DNA of 64,000 nt from Rhizobium sp. Root1212 (GCF_001424985.1 NZ_LMDA01000012.1:248001-312000), one strand, 5' to 3'; shown: positions 35,288 to 45,449, numbered from the stretch's first letter. Numbers and translations: made by a program. The notes: generated by a model not told the origin, from the letters alone.

Positions 35288-36286
35288 TCAGAAGGCGGAG
35301 CGATCCGCCTTCTTTTCGTTGGCAAGCCTTGCGAGCGCTTCCGGATAGCTGACGCAGGCGACATCCGGCTTGCTGCAGGTTTCCGTGAGGAAACGATCGA
35401 GCGCCCGCCAATAGGCGCCGCCATTCATCTCGACGAAATGAAAGCCAAGCTGCAGCGGAATACGTTCGCCGTCGTATTGGGTATCGAAGGCATTGCGGTA
35501 GGCTTCGAGTGCGCGTGCCTCGAAGGTGGCGGTGTCCTTCTTGTTCTCGACACCCATGGAGTGGCGGATGAAGAGGTTGTAGTCCATGCCGATCACTCGA
35601 CGCTGCTGCGGCCCTTCGGGAATGAGCGGCAGGCCGAAGCGCGGCATGCCGTCGGCCGTGGCGGGCAGGCCCGGCCCCTTGGTCACGAGGCTGGCATCGT
35701 AGCGGAAGCCCGCATCCTTCAATGCCGGCAGCAGGCCGTCGCTGGTCGAAAGATAGGGCGCGCGAAAACCCTTGATACCGTTCTTGACGAAATCGTCCCA
35801 GCCCTCGGGCTTTTCGCTGTCGATGCCGGCCGTCGTCCAGGCCTTGGCAAGGGCGGTGTCGAATGCCTTGAATTCCTTGGTCCAATCGGCCTTGCTCCAG
35901 GCTTTGCCGTCGAAATGGCCGCAGGCATGGCTACCGATGTCGTGGCCGGCCAGATGCGCCTGCCAGATATGACGCGCGCGGGCGGCGATCTCGTCGGTCG
36001 ATTGGGCGAAGCCGACATTCGAGCGGCCGGCTTTGTGGCCCGGTGCCTGATAGCTGCGGCCATCGCCGGCCTTGGTCATCAGGAAGGTGCAGGAGAGGAA
36101 GTAGGTGAAATGCGCGCCCGTGCGCCGGCCCATGTCGAGGCTCTTTTCCCAGAGCGCGTTGTCATGGGCGCCATCGAAGGAAACGATCACCATCTGCTCC
36201 GGCTTGGCCGGTGTCGCATCCGCCGCGAAAGCAGGGGGTGCGGCGAGACAGAGGGCGAGGGGGGCGAAACGGGGCATGCGGGACAT
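35288..36286 (-). CDS. Secreted polysaccharide deacetylase-family protein
   Basis: A 332-residue protein with a clear signal peptide (about residues 1-21, ending AFA-AD) and a NodB-like carbohydrate esterase 4 fold: VIVSFDGAHDN near 33 with the catalytic/metal Asp, and GHDIGSHACGHFDG near 115 with the metal-binding His pair. The periplasm or cell surface is the expected place. Family members deacetylate GlcNAc polymers, but SFDGAHD differs from the classical TFDDG, so the substrate is uncertain. It is convergent with bacA and its 3' end is shared with the bacA terminator. Confidence 0.85.
   Translation of the reverse strand: MSRMPRFAPLALCLAAPPAFAADATPAKPEQMVIVSFDGAHDNALWEKSLDMGRRTGAHFTYFLSCTFLMTKAGDGRSYQAPGHKAGRSNVGFAQSTDEIAARARHIWQAHLAGHDIGSHACGHFDGKAWSKADWTKEFKAFDTALAKAWTTAGIDSEKPEGWDDFVKNGIKGFRAPYLSTSDGLLPALKDAGFRYDASLVTKGPGLPATADGMPRFGLPLIPEGPQQRRVIGMDYNLFIRHSMGVENKKDTATFEARALEAYRNAFDTQYDGERIPLQLGFHFVEMNGGAYWRALDRFLTETCSKPDVACVSYPEALARLANEKKADRSAF
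35290..35317 (+). terminator. bacA terminator, overlapping the end of the opposing gene
   Basis: AGAAGGCGGA and TCCGCCTTCT form a perfect ten-pair stem with a GCGA loop, followed by TTTCG. It lies 26 bp after the bacA stop but inside the last codons of the minus-strand deacetylase gene. Confidence 0.75.
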
Positions 36287-36441
36287 GGATTGGGCCTTGA
36301 AGGAGGGGCGTGATCGCGCTTTTCAAACAGGGAGCTGCGATGCACTGCCGCAGGAATGCGGCAATCCTTTGATCGTGCTGGAAATCCGCCACCATTGCCT
36401 TTATTCCCGTTGATGGAAATTCCTTTCAGGACAGGTTGGAC

Positions 36442-37029
36442 ATGGCCCTTCTCATTCTCGGCATCGTTATTTTTCTCGGTATCCATCTGGTGCGCAGCTT
36501 TGCGCCGGGGCTGCGCGAGGCGGTTATCGCGCGCAGCGGGCAGGGTGCGTGGCGGGCCATCCACGGCATCTGCGCCGTCGTCGGCCTCTGTCTGATCGCC
36601 TATGGCTTCGATGCCTCGCGCGCCACGACCGGCATTCTCTACACGCCGCCGAAGTTCCTCAGCCACATCGCGCTGACGCTGATGATCTTCGCCTGCATCT
36701 GTCTGGTCGCCGCCTTCCTGCCAGCCGGCCGGATCAAGGCCGCGACCAAGCATCCGGCCATTCTCGCCATCAAGATTTGGGCGCTGGCGCATCTCATGGC
36801 CAATGGCGAGACCAATTCGGTGCTGCTGTTCGGCACCTTCCTCGCCTGGGGCGTGATCCTGCGGATTTCGATGAAGCGCCGCTGGCGTGCCGGCGCCGTC
36901 ACGCATCCGGTTTTCGTGTCCTATGCCTATGATGCCATGGCCGTTGTCGGCGGCCTCGTCGTCTACGGGCTTTTCGTCTGGAAGCTGCATGAACTGTTGA
37001 TTGGGGTCGCGCCGATCGCCCTCGGATAG
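36442..37029 (+). CDS. NnrU-family membrane protein
   Basis: A 195-residue protein with five or six hydrophobic segments. Start MALLILGIVIFLGIHLVRSF and the His/Arg-containing stretch PGLREAVIARSGQGAWRAIH are typical of NnrU, first linked to nitric-oxide metabolism in Rhodobacter; later work ties the family to carotenoid or respiratory functions. No denitrification gene is nearby, so the role here is undefined. ATG 36442 is preferred over an in-frame TTG six bases earlier because of a CAGGACAGG site. Confidence 0.85.
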   Translation: MALLILGIVIFLGIHLVRSFAPGLREAVIARSGQGAWRAIHGICAVVGLCLIAYGFDASRATTGILYTPPKFLSHIALTLMIFACICLVAAFLPAGRIKAATKHPAILAIKIWALAHLMANGETNSVLLFGTFLAWGVILRISMKRRWRAGAVTHPVFVSYAYDAMAVVGGLVVYGLFVWKLHELLIGVAPIALG

Positions 37030-37119
37030 GCCAATTCGCCGATGCCCCCTTACAACCGGCGCAAAATGGGGTAGAAGGCGCAAAATCTTTCCATTGCGTA
37101 CCAGAAGGCCGAAACAGGA

Positions 37120-37791
37120 ATGGCGAACCAAGACGACAGCTTTATCCGCGAGGTGAACGACGAACTGCGCTCGGACCAGATGCGCGGTGTCTGGACCCGG
37201 TTCGGCGGCATCATCATCGCCATTGCCGTGCTGATCGTGCTCGGAACCATCGGCAAGGTGGTTTACGAATACTGGCGCGAAAGCTCCGCCTCAAAATCCG
37301 GTGATGCTTTCCTCGCGGCGTTGACGCTTGCCAAGGATAACAAGACCGACGAGGCGATGGCGGCCTTCGATGCCCTGGAAAAGGACGGCTTCGGCTCCTA
37401 TCCGGTGCTGGCGCGCATGCGCGCCGCCACGCTGCAGGCGCAGAAGGGCGATGCGGCAGCCGCAATCGCCGCCTTCTCGGAAATCTCCAAGGACAACAGC
37501 GTCAACGCGGCGTTGCGCGATGCGGCCCGTGTGCGTGCGGCCTATCTGCTCGTCGATACCGGCACCTATGAGCAGGTTTCGGCCGAGGTCGAACAGCTTG
37601 CCGTGCCGCAGAACGGCCTTCGCCATTCGGCCCGTGAAGCGCTCGGTCTCGCCGCCTACAAAGCCGGCGACATGGCCAAGGCCAAGGGCTGGTTCCAGCA
37701 GATCGCCGATGATGCCCAAAGCCCGCGCAATCTGGCAAACCGCGCCCAGATGCTGCTCGATCTTATCACCGCAAGCGGCAAGGCGTCCTGA
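37120..37791 (+). CDS. YfgM-like membrane-anchored TPR protein
   Basis: A 223-residue protein with a cytoplasmic N-terminus, one membrane helix (about 26-46, [17 protein letters not shown]) and periplasmic tetratricopeptide-like repeats rich in Ala. It resembles YfgM, an ancillary factor of the Sec translocon that works with periplasmic chaperones. Its position 28 bp before der mirrors the enterobacterial yfgM-bamB-der order, except that bamB is not between them here. The start ATG follows an AGGA site. Confidence 0.85.
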   Translation: MANQDDSFIREVNDELRSDQMRGVWTRFGGIIIAIAVLIVLGTIGKVVYEYWRESSASKSGDAFLAALTLAKDNKTDEAMAAFDALEKDGFGSYPVLARMRAATLQAQKGDAAAAIAAFSEISKDNSVNAALRDAARVRAAYLLVDTGTYEQVSAEVEQLAVPQNGLRHSAREALGLAAYKAGDMAKAKGWFQQIADDAQSPRNLANRAQMLLDLITASGKAS

Positions 37792-37819
37792 AGGGGCGCG
37801 TGAGGAACAGGAACTCTCG

Positions 37820-39253
37820 ATGAACTTCACCGTCGCCATCGTCGGGCGCCCCAATGTCGGCAAGTCCACGCTTTTCAACCGTCTGGTGGGAAAGAAGCTG
37901 GCGCTTGTCGATGACACGCCGGGCGTTACCCGCGACCGGCGTCCCGGAGACGCCAAGCTCGTCGACCTGCGCTTTACCATTATCGACACGGCGGGCCTCG
38001 AGCAATCGGGGCCTGAAACCCTTCAAGGCCGCATGTGGGCGCAGACCGAAGCCGCCATCGAAGAAGCCGATGTGACGCTCTTCGTCGTGGATGCCAAATA
38101 TGGCCTGACCCCGGCGGATGAAACCCTGGGCGAAATGCTGCGCCGTCGCGGCAAGCCGGTGGTACTGGTGGCCAACAAATCCGAAGCCAAGGGCTCGGAT
38201 GGCGGCTATTATGACGCCTTCACGCTCGGCCTTGGCGAACCCGTCGCGATTTCCGCCGAACACGGCCAGGGCATGATCGATCTGCGCGACGCGATCGTCG
38301 CGGCCATCGGCGAGGACCGGGCTTTTCCGCCGGATGTGGATGAGGCCGTAACGAATATCGACGTCCGCGACGAGGCGACCCTTGCCGGCGCCGAGGACGA
38401 CGAGGATTTCGAGCCCGAATATGACGAAACCAAGCCGCTGCGCGTCGCCATCATCGGCCGCCCGAATGCCGGCAAGTCGACGCTCATCAACCGTTTTCTC
38501 GGCGAAGACCGCCTGCTGACCGGCCCCGAGGCCGGCATCACCCGCGACAGCATTTCCGTCGAATGGGACTGGCGCGGCCGCACGATCAAGATGTTCGATA
38601 CGGCCGGCATGCGCAAGAAGGCGCGGGTGCAGGAAAAGCTGGAGAAGCTTTCCGTCGCCGACAGCCTGCGCTCGATCCGCTTTGCCGAATCCGTCGTCAT
38701 CGTCTTCGATGCGACCATCCCGTTCGAAAAGCAGGACCTGCAGCTCGTCGATCTCGTGATCCGCGAGGGACGTGCCGCGGTGCTTGCCTTCAACAAGTGG
38801 GATCTGGTCGAAAACCCGCAGGCGCTGCTTGCCGATCTGCGCGAAAAGACCGAGCGGCTTCTGCCGCAGGCGCGCGGCATCCGCGCCGTGCCGATTTCCG
38901 GCCAGACGGGCTACGGCCTCGACAAGCTGATGCAGTCGATCATAGATACCGACAAGGTCTGGAACCGCCGCATTTCCACGGCGCGTCTCAACCGTTGGCT
39001 GGATAGCGTCCAGACCCAGCATCCGCCACCGGCTGTTTCCGGCCGCCGCCTGAAGCTGAAATACATGACGCAGGTGAAGGCTCGCCCGCCGGGCTTCATG
39101 ATCTCCTGCACGCGGCCTGATGCCGTGCCGGAAAGCTATATCCGCTACATGACCAACGGTCTGCGCGTCGATTTCGACATGCCGGGCGTGCCGATCCGCA
39201 TCCATCTGCGGGCATCGGAAAACCCGTTCGAAAACAAGAAGAAAAAGCGGTAA
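37820..39253 (+). CDS. der: Ribosome biogenesis GTPase Der (EngA)
   Basis: A 477-residue essential GTPase with two tandem G domains (Walker A GRPNVGKS near 8 and GRPNAGKS near 213; DTAG at about 56 and DTAG near 260; NKSE and NKWD base-recognition motifs) and a C-terminal KH-like domain ending FKNK-type basic residues. It acts in assembly of the large ribosomal subunit. Between the G domains is an acidic linker ([15 protein letters not shown], near 190). Start is MNFTVAIVG at ATG 37820. It ends exactly where the convergent kdgK gene ends, with no spacer. Confidence 0.97.
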   Translation: MNFTVAIVGRPNVGKSTLFNRLVGKKLALVDDTPGVTRDRRPGDAKLVDLRFTIIDTAGLEQSGPETLQGRMWAQTEAAIEEADVTLFVVDAKYGLTPADETLGEMLRRRGKPVVLVANKSEAKGSDGGYYDAFTLGLGEPVAISAEHGQGMIDLRDAIVAAIGEDRAFPPDVDEAVTNIDVRDEATLAGAEDDEDFEPEYDETKPLRVAIIGRPNAGKSTLINRFLGEDRLLTGPEAGITRDSISVEWDWRGRTIKMFDTAGMRKKARVQEKLEKLSVADSLRSIRFAESVVIVFDATIPFEKQDLQLVDLVIREGRAAVLAFNKWDLVENPQALLADLREKTERLLPQARGIRAVPISGQTGYGLDKLMQSIIDTDKVWNRRISTARLNRWLDSVQTQHPPPAVSGRRLKLKYMTQVKARPPGFMISCTRPDAVPESYIRYMTNGLRVDFDMPGVPIRIHLRASENPFENKKKKR

Positions 39254-40171
39254 TCAGGCCGCCGGCAGCTTGTCGGCGGCGATCAGCGCGCCGTGATGCT
39301 GGATGACGGAGGCGGCCGCCCTGGCCGCAAATTCTGCCGCCGCCCTGGCATCGCCGTTGACGGCGTAACGCGCGAGGAACGCGCCGTTGAAGCTGTCGCC
39401 GGCGCTGGTCGTGTCCACGACCTTTTCGACGCGGACGGTGGGCACGAAGACGGTTTCCTGCCCCTTAAAGCTCAGCGTCACGCCATTGGCGCCGTCCTTG
39501 ACCACAAGGTTACCGACCCCGAGGCCGCGGTAGCGGGCGATGGTGGCGGCGATATCGGCATCGCCGAAATGGGTGGCCTCGTCCTCGAAGCTCGGCATGA
39601 CGAGGTTCGATGCGCGGGCGCCGGCCGAGATCGTGTCGAGCATGCGCTGGCCATCGTCCCACAGGCGCGGGCGGATGTTCGGGTCGAACACCACCAGCTT
39701 GTCCTCCGCCTTGGCGCGGCGCAGTTCCGACAGCAGGGTTTCGACGGCGTTTTCGGCAAGGATCGCCAGCGTGATGCCGGAAAAGACGATGATACCGGCC
39801 GTCTCTACCGCCTTGCGCAGGTGATCGGCATCATCGGCCAGCAGCTTTGCCGCCGAGGTCGAGCGCCAGTAAGAGAAGCTGCGCTCGCCATCCTTCAGGT
39901 GGATCATATAGAGGCCGGGCGAACGGCCCTCGATGCGGTGGATGAGGTGAGTGTCAACGCCGGTGGATTCCATGAAGGCGAGCATGTCGTCGGAGACGGT
40001 ATCGGTGCCGACGGCGGTCAGATAATCCACGGACCAATCGGCGGGCAGGAAACGGCGGGCGTAATAGGCGGTGTTGAAGCTGTCGCCGGCATAACCCTTG
40101 CGCAGGAGATCGCCCTCGGCCTGCATGAGTTCCACCATACATTCGCCGATCGTCAGCAGCCTGCGCGCCAT
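39254..40171 (-). CDS. kdgK: 2-keto-3-deoxygluconate kinase (PfkB family)
   Basis: A 305-residue ribokinase-family enzyme that phosphorylates 2-keto-3-deoxygluconate to KDPG for the Entner-Doudoroff route. It begins MARRLLTIGECMVELMQ and carries GYAGDSFNTAYYARR near 26, GLYMIHLKDGERSFSYWRS near 85 and the ATP/catalytic loop DTTSAGDSFNGAFLARY near 253 with the base Asp. The minus-strand stop abuts the der stop. The 173 bp upstream hold the promoter only. Confidence 0.93.
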   Translation of the reverse strand: MARRLLTIGECMVELMQAEGDLLRKGYAGDSFNTAYYARRFLPADWSVDYLTAVGTDTVSDDMLAFMESTGVDTHLIHRIEGRSPGLYMIHLKDGERSFSYWRSTSAAKLLADDADHLRKAVETAGIIVFSGITLAILAENAVETLLSELRRAKAEDKLVVFDPNIRPRLWDDGQRMLDTISAGARASNLVMPSFEDEATHFGDADIAATIARYRGLGVGNLVVKDGANGVTLSFKGQETVFVPTVRVEKVVDTTSAGDSFNGAFLARYAVNGDARAAAEFAARAAASVIQHHGALIAADKLPAA

Positions 40172-40344
40172 TGGGATTCTCCTCTGCCCTATAATCTTCG
40201 GATAGGAGGAAGGGCGGCGGAAGGCAAGGGCGTTTCGGGGGAGGGGCGTTTGGATGTATAAGAGGATGCTGGGAAAAGCCGCTACGCCACCGTTTACTCT
40301 GCAGCAACAGGACGATACACCTTGTCTTCCTGTCCCCTCCTGTC

Positions 40345-42006
40345 ATGGAGTTTCCGTTGGCGTCTCCCGTAAAATCCGATCCCGACTGGTGGCGTGGCGC
40401 CGTCATTTATCAGGTGTATCCGCGTTCCTTTCAGGACAGCACCAATGACGGCCTCGGAGACCTGAACGGCGTCACGGCACGGCTACCCTATATTGCCAGC
40501 CTCGGGGTGGATGCGATCTGGCTGTCGCCGTTCTTCACCTCGCCGATGGCCGATATGGGCTACGATGTCTCGGACTATTGCGATGTCGATCCGATGTTCG
40601 GCACGCTTGCCGATTTCGATGCGCTGCTGGCGGAGGCTCATCGCCTCGGGCTGAAGGTGATCATCGATCAGGTGATTTCCCACACCTCCGACCAGCACCC
40701 CTGGTTCAAGGAAAGCCGCTCCAGCCGCAGCAACGACAAGGCCGACTGGTATGTCTGGGCCGACCCGAAGCCGGATGGCACGGCGCCCAACAACTGGCTG
40801 TCGATCTTCGGCGGCCCGGCCTGGGAATGGGACGGCGTGCGCAAGCAATATTACATGCACAACTTCCTCGGCTCCCAGCCGGATCTCAATTTCCACAACC
40901 CGGAGGTTCAGAATGCGCTGCTCGACACCGTGCGTTTCTGGCTGAAGCGCGGCGTCGACGGCTTCCGGCTCGATACGGTGAATTTCTACTTCCATGACAA
41001 GGAATTGCGGGACAATCCGCCACTGGTCTACGACGCGGACGCGATCGGCCTCGACGCGCCCGATGTCAATCCATACGGGATGCAGAACCATCTCTACGAC
41101 AAGACCCAGCCGGAAAATATCGGCTTCCTCCAGCGCTTTCGCGCCTTGCTGGACGAATTCGGGGACCGTGCTTCCGTCGGCGAAGTGGGGGATGGCGCAC
41201 GTTCGCTGAAGACCGTCGCCGCCTATACCAGCGGCGGCGACAAGCTGCATATGTGCTACACCTTCGACCTTCTGGGACCGGATTTCACCGCCACCCATAT
41301 CCGCCGCTGTGTTACGGCTTTTCAGGACGCGGTGACGGATGGCTGGGTCTGCTGGGCCTTTTCCAACCATGACGTTACCCGTCATATCAGCCGTTTCATC
41401 GAGCAGGACAGCGAGCGGGAGCGGGTCGCAAAGCTTGCCATCTCCGTCCTTTCCGCCCTGCGCGGCTCGATCTGCCTTTATCAGGGCGAGGAACTGTCGC
41501 TTCCCGAAGCCGAGCTTGCATTCGAAGACCTGCGCGATCCCTATGGCATCCGCTTCTGGCCAGCCTTCAAGGGACGTGACGGGTGCCGCACGCCGATGCC
41601 TTGGAACGCAAAGGCCGCCAATGCCGGCTTCTCCAAGGGCAAGCCCTGGCTTCCGGTTCCGGATGTTCACAAGGCGCTGGCCGTTGATGCGCAGGAGGGT
41701 GCGGACGATTCGGTGCTGGCGCATTACCGCGAAACGCTCGCCTTCCGCAAGGCGCATGCTGCGCTGCGCGACGGCTCCATGCGCTTCATCGAAACCAATC
41801 AGGATATTCTCGCCTTCATCCGCGAGAAAGACGGCGAACGGATACTGTTCGTCTTCAACCTGCGCCGCGGCCCGCAATCGGTCCAACTGCCGAAGGATGT
41901 GAAGATCTCGGAACTCCTGTCCATTCCGGGCTTCGAATCACGACTGGAGGGCGGGGATGTGGAGCTTGATGCGCTGGATGCGTTTTGCGGGAGGTTGTCG
42001 TCTTAA
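40345..42006 (+). CDS. aglA: GH13 alpha-glucosidase, AglA-like
   Basis: A 553-residue cytoplasmic glycoside hydrolase family 13 enzyme. The (beta/alpha)8 motifs are DWWRGAVIYQVYPRSF near 13, DVDPMFGTLADFDALL, the nucleophile Asp in GFRLDTVNFYF near 207, the acid/base Glu in SVGEVGDG near 274 and the third carboxylate in FSNHDVTRH near 340. It closely resembles AglA of Sinorhizobium, which cleaves maltose, sucrose and trehalose after uptake. Here the aglEFG transporter genes are not adjacent; the gene is alone. No signal peptide is present. Confidence 0.9.
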   Translation: MEFPLASPVKSDPDWWRGAVIYQVYPRSFQDSTNDGLGDLNGVTARLPYIASLGVDAIWLSPFFTSPMADMGYDVSDYCDVDPMFGTLADFDALLAEAHRLGLKVIIDQVISHTSDQHPWFKESRSSRSNDKADWYVWADPKPDGTAPNNWLSIFGGPAWEWDGVRKQYYMHNFLGSQPDLNFHNPEVQNALLDTVRFWLKRGVDGFRLDTVNFYFHDKELRDNPPLVYDADAIGLDAPDVNPYGMQNHLYDKTQPENIGFLQRFRALLDEFGDRASVGEVGDGARSLKTVAAYTSGGDKLHMCYTFDLLGPDFTATHIRRCVTAFQDAVTDGWVCWAFSNHDVTRHISRFIEQDSERERVAKLAISVLSALRGSICLYQGEELSLPEAELAFEDLRDPYGIRFWPAFKGRDGCRTPMPWNAKAANAGFSKGKPWLPVPDVHKALAVDAQEGADDSVLAHYRETLAFRKAHAALRDGSMRFIETNQDILAFIREKDGERILFVFNLRRGPQSVQLPKDVKISELLSIPGFESRLEGGDVELDALDAFCGRLSS

Positions 42007-42017
42007 TTGACGGCAAC

Positions 42018-43715
42018 TCACCCGATCAGCATAAACTTGTCGACATCCACCAGTCCGCGGTCGGAAATCTTCAGGTGCGGGATCACCGGCAGCGGTAGGA
42101 AGGCGAGTTGCAGGAAGGGTTCCTGCAAGGTAGCGCCGAGTGCGAAGGCGGCCTGGCGCAGGTGGTGCAGCGTGTCGCGCACGCTTTCATAGGGCTCGAG
42201 GCTCATCAAACCGGCGACGGGCAGGGCGATTTCGCCGGTGACATTGCCGTCCTCGACGACGACGAAGCCGCCCTTGATTTCGCCGAGGCGGTTGGCGGCC
42301 AGCGCCATGTCGTCCTCGTTGACGCCGACGACGCAGATATTGTGGCTGTCATGGCCGACCGTCGAGGCGATCGCGCCCTTCTTCAGGCCAAAACCCTGCA
42401 CGAAGCCGTTGGCATGGTTGCCGTTGACGCCATGGCGCTCGATGACGGCGACCTTGATGATGTCGCGGCCGAGATCTATGCCGGTCTGGTTACCATCCGC
42501 CGGCAGCTTGAAACGGCGATGCTCGGTGATGATCTTGCCCGGCAGTACGCCGATGACGGAGGTTTCGCCCTCGGTATAGGGCACGCCGAAGGCGGCGGCG
42601 TTGACATGGCCGGCCTTGACGCTGTCGAGGCCGACGGGTGCTACGGGGCGGCGGGTGGCGAAAAGCGCGTCGGTAACCTGCCGGCCGGCGGCAAACACCA
42701 TGTCCGCACGGCAATCTTCCAGACTATCGATCACGACGAGGTCGGCTCGCCAGCCAGGCGCCACGAGGCCGCGGTCGCGAAGACCAAAGGCGCGGGCGGC
42801 GGAAATCGAGGCGGCGCGGTAGACGGCAAGCGTGTCGGCACCCTTGGAAATCGCTTCGCGGATCATGTAGTCGAGATGGCCTTCCTCGGCGATGTCGAGC
42901 GGGTTGCGATCATCGGTACAGAGCGCGAGGTAAGGTGAGAGACGTTCGGTCAGAAGCGGCAGCAGCGCATGGAGGTCCTTGGAGACCGAACCTTCGCGCA
43001 CCAGCACGTGCATGCCCTTGCGGATCTTCTCCAGCGCTTCTTCGGCCGTGGTGCATTCGTGTTCGGTGCGGATGCCGGCGGCGAGATAGCCGTTGAGATC
43101 GAGGCCGCGCAGGAGCGGCGCGTGGCCATCGATATGGCCGCCCTGGAAGGCTTCGAGCTTGGCGAGACAGACGGGGTCCTTGTGGATCACTCCGGGGAAA
43201 TTCATGAATTCGGCAAGGCCGATGACTTTCGGATGGTTTCGGAACGGCAGAAGCGTCTCGATCGGCAGGTCGGCGCCGGAGGTTTCGAGATGGGTCGCCG
43301 GCACGCAGCTCGAAAGCTGGACGCGGATGTCCATGATGGTTTCGAGCGCGCTGTCGAGGAAGAACCGGATGCCTTCCGTGCCCAACACGTTGGCAATTTC
43401 ATGCGGGTCGCAGATGACCGTGGTAACGCCGTAGGGCAGCACGCAGCGATCGAATTCATGCGGCGTGACGAGCGAGGATTCGATATGCAGATGCGTATCG
43501 ATGAAACCCGGCACGACGATCTTGCCGGAGATGTCGATCTCGGTCTGGCCGCTGTATTCGCCGCAGGTGCCGACGATACGGTCGCCGCAGATAGCGATGT
43601 CGGAGGAGATGAGTTCGCCGGTCGTCAGGTCGTAGAACCGGCCACCCTTCAGCACGATATCCGCGGGCACGCGCCCTGTGCCCTGGTCGATGAGGCGTTC
43701 GAGACGTTCTGACAT
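42018..43715 (-). CDS. ade: Adenine deaminase
   Basis: A 565-residue amidohydrolase converting adenine to hypoxanthine. Characteristic features are [20 protein letters not shown] near 72 (metal-binding HxH), [36 protein letters not shown] near 300 and the C-terminal [12 protein letters not shown] near 480. Start [10 protein letters not shown] at ATG 43715; 39 upstream codons are open but lie in the palindromic element. It complements the purine genes at 16-29 kb. Its stop is 11 bp from the convergent aglA stop. Confidence 0.94.
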   Translation of the reverse strand: MSERLERLIDQGTGRVPADIVLKGGRFYDLTTGELISSDIAICGDRIVGTCGEYSGQTEIDISGKIVVPGFIDTHLHIESSLVTPHEFDRCVLPYGVTTVICDPHEIANVLGTEGIRFFLDSALETIMDIRVQLSSCVPATHLETSGADLPIETLLPFRNHPKVIGLAEFMNFPGVIHKDPVCLAKLEAFQGGHIDGHAPLLRGLDLNGYLAAGIRTEHECTTAEEALEKIRKGMHVLVREGSVSKDLHALLPLLTERLSPYLALCTDDRNPLDIAEEGHLDYMIREAISKGADTLAVYRAASISAARAFGLRDRGLVAPGWRADLVVIDSLEDCRADMVFAAGRQVTDALFATRRPVAPVGLDSVKAGHVNAAAFGVPYTEGETSVIGVLPGKIITEHRRFKLPADGNQTGIDLGRDIIKVAVIERHGVNGNHANGFVQGFGLKKGAIASTVGHDSHNICVVGVNEDDMALAANRLGEIKGGFVVVEDGNVTGEIALPVAGLMSLEPYESVRDTLHHLRQAAFALGATLQEPFLQLAFLPLPVIPHLKISDRGLVDVDKFMLIG

Positions 43716-43733
43716 GGCGGCTTCCTGTTCTGC

Positions 43734-43839
43734 TCTAGAGTATGTCAGGTTCAGATCGAACCTGACATACTCTAGATTCTTTTGTTTTCGTTTGTCTTTT
43801 CGGGAAAACCGGTTCCCACTTTTGCCTGACAAACTCTAA
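43734..43839. repeat. MITE-like palindromic intergenic element
   Basis: A perfect 19-bp inverted repeat, TCTAGAGTATGTCAGGTTC (43734-43752) with its complement at 43758-43776 and a 5-base loop, is followed by TTTTGTTTTCGTTTGTC, the near-palindrome GGGAAAACCGGTTCCC (43802-43817) and a right end CCTGACAAACTCTAAA (to 43839). The right end is an imperfect inverted copy of the left end, so the 106 bp have terminal inverted repeats like a miniature element. I recall very similar elements scattered in rhizobial intergenic regions. Confidence 0.75.
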
Positions 43840-43875
43840 AAATGAAATACCCCTCCGCGGAAACCGCGAAGGGGA
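43840..43875 (-). terminator. Terminator of the aminotransferase gene
   Basis: On the minus strand CCCCTTCGCGG and CCGCGGAGGGG pair around TTT (one G-U wobble), then TATTTCATTTTT. It lies about 25 bp after the aminotransferase stop and abuts the palindromic element. Confidence 0.8.
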
Positions 43876-43896
43876 GACTTCGTACACCCGAAGGGC

Positions 43897-45222
43897 TCAG
43901 GCGATGGCGTTCAGCACCTTGCGGATGCCGTCCATCAGCTCGTCGATTTGCTCCGTCGTGATGATCAGCGGCGGCGAAAGCGCGATGATATCGCCGGTGG
44001 TGCGGATCAGGAAACCGCACTCATAGGCCTTGAGGAAGGCGGAGAAGGCGCGCTTGGTCGGCTCGCCGGCGATCGGCGCAAGTTCGATCGCACCGATCAG
44101 GCCGATGTTCCTGATGTCGATGACATGCGGGCAATCGGCGAGCGAATGCAGCGCCTTTTCCCAATAGGGGGCAAGCTCGGCGCCGCGGGTCAGCAGACCC
44201 TCTTCCCGGTAGGTGTCGAGCGTGCCGAGCGCTGCGGCCGAGGCGATCGGGTTGCCCGAATAGGTATAGCCGTGGAAGAACTCGATCATGTGCTCAGGGC
44301 CGGTCATGAAGGCGTCGTGGATTTCAGATGTCACGAAGACGGCGCCCATCGGGATCACGCCATTGGTCAGGCCCTTGGCGGTGACGATGATGTCCGGCTT
44401 CACGTCGAAATACTGGGCCGCAAACGGTGTGCCGAGGCGGCCGTAACCGGTGATGACTTCATCGAAGATCAACAGGATGCCGTGCTTGGTGCAGATATCG
44501 CGCAGCTTCTGCAGATAGCCCTTCGGCGGAATGAGAACGCCGGTGGAGCCGGCGACCGGTTCGACGATGACGGCTGCGATGGTCGAGGCGTCATGCAGCG
44601 TGACGATGCGCTCCAGTTCGTTCGCGAGATCGCCGCCATGTTCCGGCTGGCCCTTGGTGAAGGCGTTCTTTTCGGGCAAGTGGGTGTGCGGCATGTGATC
44701 GACGCCGGTCAAGAGGGTGCCGAACATCTTGCGGTTGGAAACGATGCCGCCGACGGAAATGCCGCCGAAATTGACGCCGTGATAGCCGCGCTCGCGACCG
44801 ATAAGGCGGGTGCGCGACCCCTGGCCCTTCACACGTTGATAGGCGAGCGCCACCTTCAGCGCCGTATCGACGGATTCGGAGCCGGAATTGGTGTAGAGAA
44901 CATGGTTCATGCCTTCCGGCGCGATATCGACCAGGCGGTTTGCCAGTTCGAAAGCCTTGGGATGGCCGAGCTGGAAGGCGGGCGCATAGTCGAGTTCGCC
45001 GGCCTGCTCGCGGATAGCCTCGGTGATGAGGGGACGGCAGTGGCCGGCATTGACGCACCAGAGTCCTGCGGTTCCGTCCAGCACCTGCCGGCCGTCGGCG
45101 GTCGTATAGTGCATGTCCTTGGCCGCCACGAACATGCGCGGCTCCTTCTTGAACTGACGGTTGGCCGTGAACGGCATCCAGAAGGCGCGCAGATCGTTGG
45201 GGGTGACATTGCGGTTCGACAT
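43897..45222 (-). CDS. Class III aminotransferase, probable beta-alanine/omega-amino acid:pyruvate transaminase
   Basis: A 441-residue PLP enzyme. It begins FWMPFTANRQFKKEPRMF near 14, shared with omega-amino acid:pyruvate aminotransferases, and shows LYTNSGSESVDTALKVALAY near 106, ERGYHGVNFGG near 148, LLIFDEVITGYGRLG near 250 and the PLP lysine in IIVTAKGLTNG near 288. Start MSNRNVTPND at 45222 is chosen because GGAG lies six bases upstream; longer in-frame starts exist at 45225, 45255 and beyond. The amino donor (beta-alanine, putrescine, taurine or similar) is not determined. Confidence 0.88.
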   Translation of the reverse strand: MSNRNVTPNDLRAFWMPFTANRQFKKEPRMFVAAKDMHYTTADGRQVLDGTAGLWCVNAGHCRPLITEAIREQAGELDYAPAFQLGHPKAFELANRLVDIAPEGMNHVLYTNSGSESVDTALKVALAYQRVKGQGSRTRLIGRERGYHGVNFGGISVGGIVSNRKMFGTLLTGVDHMPHTHLPEKNAFTKGQPEHGGDLANELERIVTLHDASTIAAVIVEPVAGSTGVLIPPKGYLQKLRDICTKHGILLIFDEVITGYGRLGTPFAAQYFDVKPDIIVTAKGLTNGVIPMGAVFVTSEIHDAFMTGPEHMIEFFHGYTYSGNPIASAAALGTLDTYREEGLLTRGAELAPYWEKALHSLADCPHVIDIRNIGLIGAIELAPIAGEPTKRAFSAFLKAYECGFLIRTTGDIIALSPPLIITTEQIDELMDGIRKVLNAIA

Positions 45223-45449
45223 CATGTTCTCCATGGCCTGTGGCACGGCCATCATTTTGAATTGAGTGGGCTTTGACTCTCTGCCCGGCGGCCAAACTAT
45301 CAGGGTGCCCTTGAGCGTCAAGTACGCGCCTGATCGGGCCACTTGCCTGCTTCTCGGTGCGATTGCATGGCTTTGACCGGTTCGTCTTTCAGGAAGCTTA
45401 ACCTGTTTGCGGCAGATTGCGGGCGCGCATCCGAAACGGCTTCAGGACG

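Noticed and set aside
43734-43776. The 19-bp palindrome as a terminator
   Set aside because: It lies at the 5' side of ade, not after a gene, and continues into a conserved-looking 106-bp element with terminal inverted repeats.
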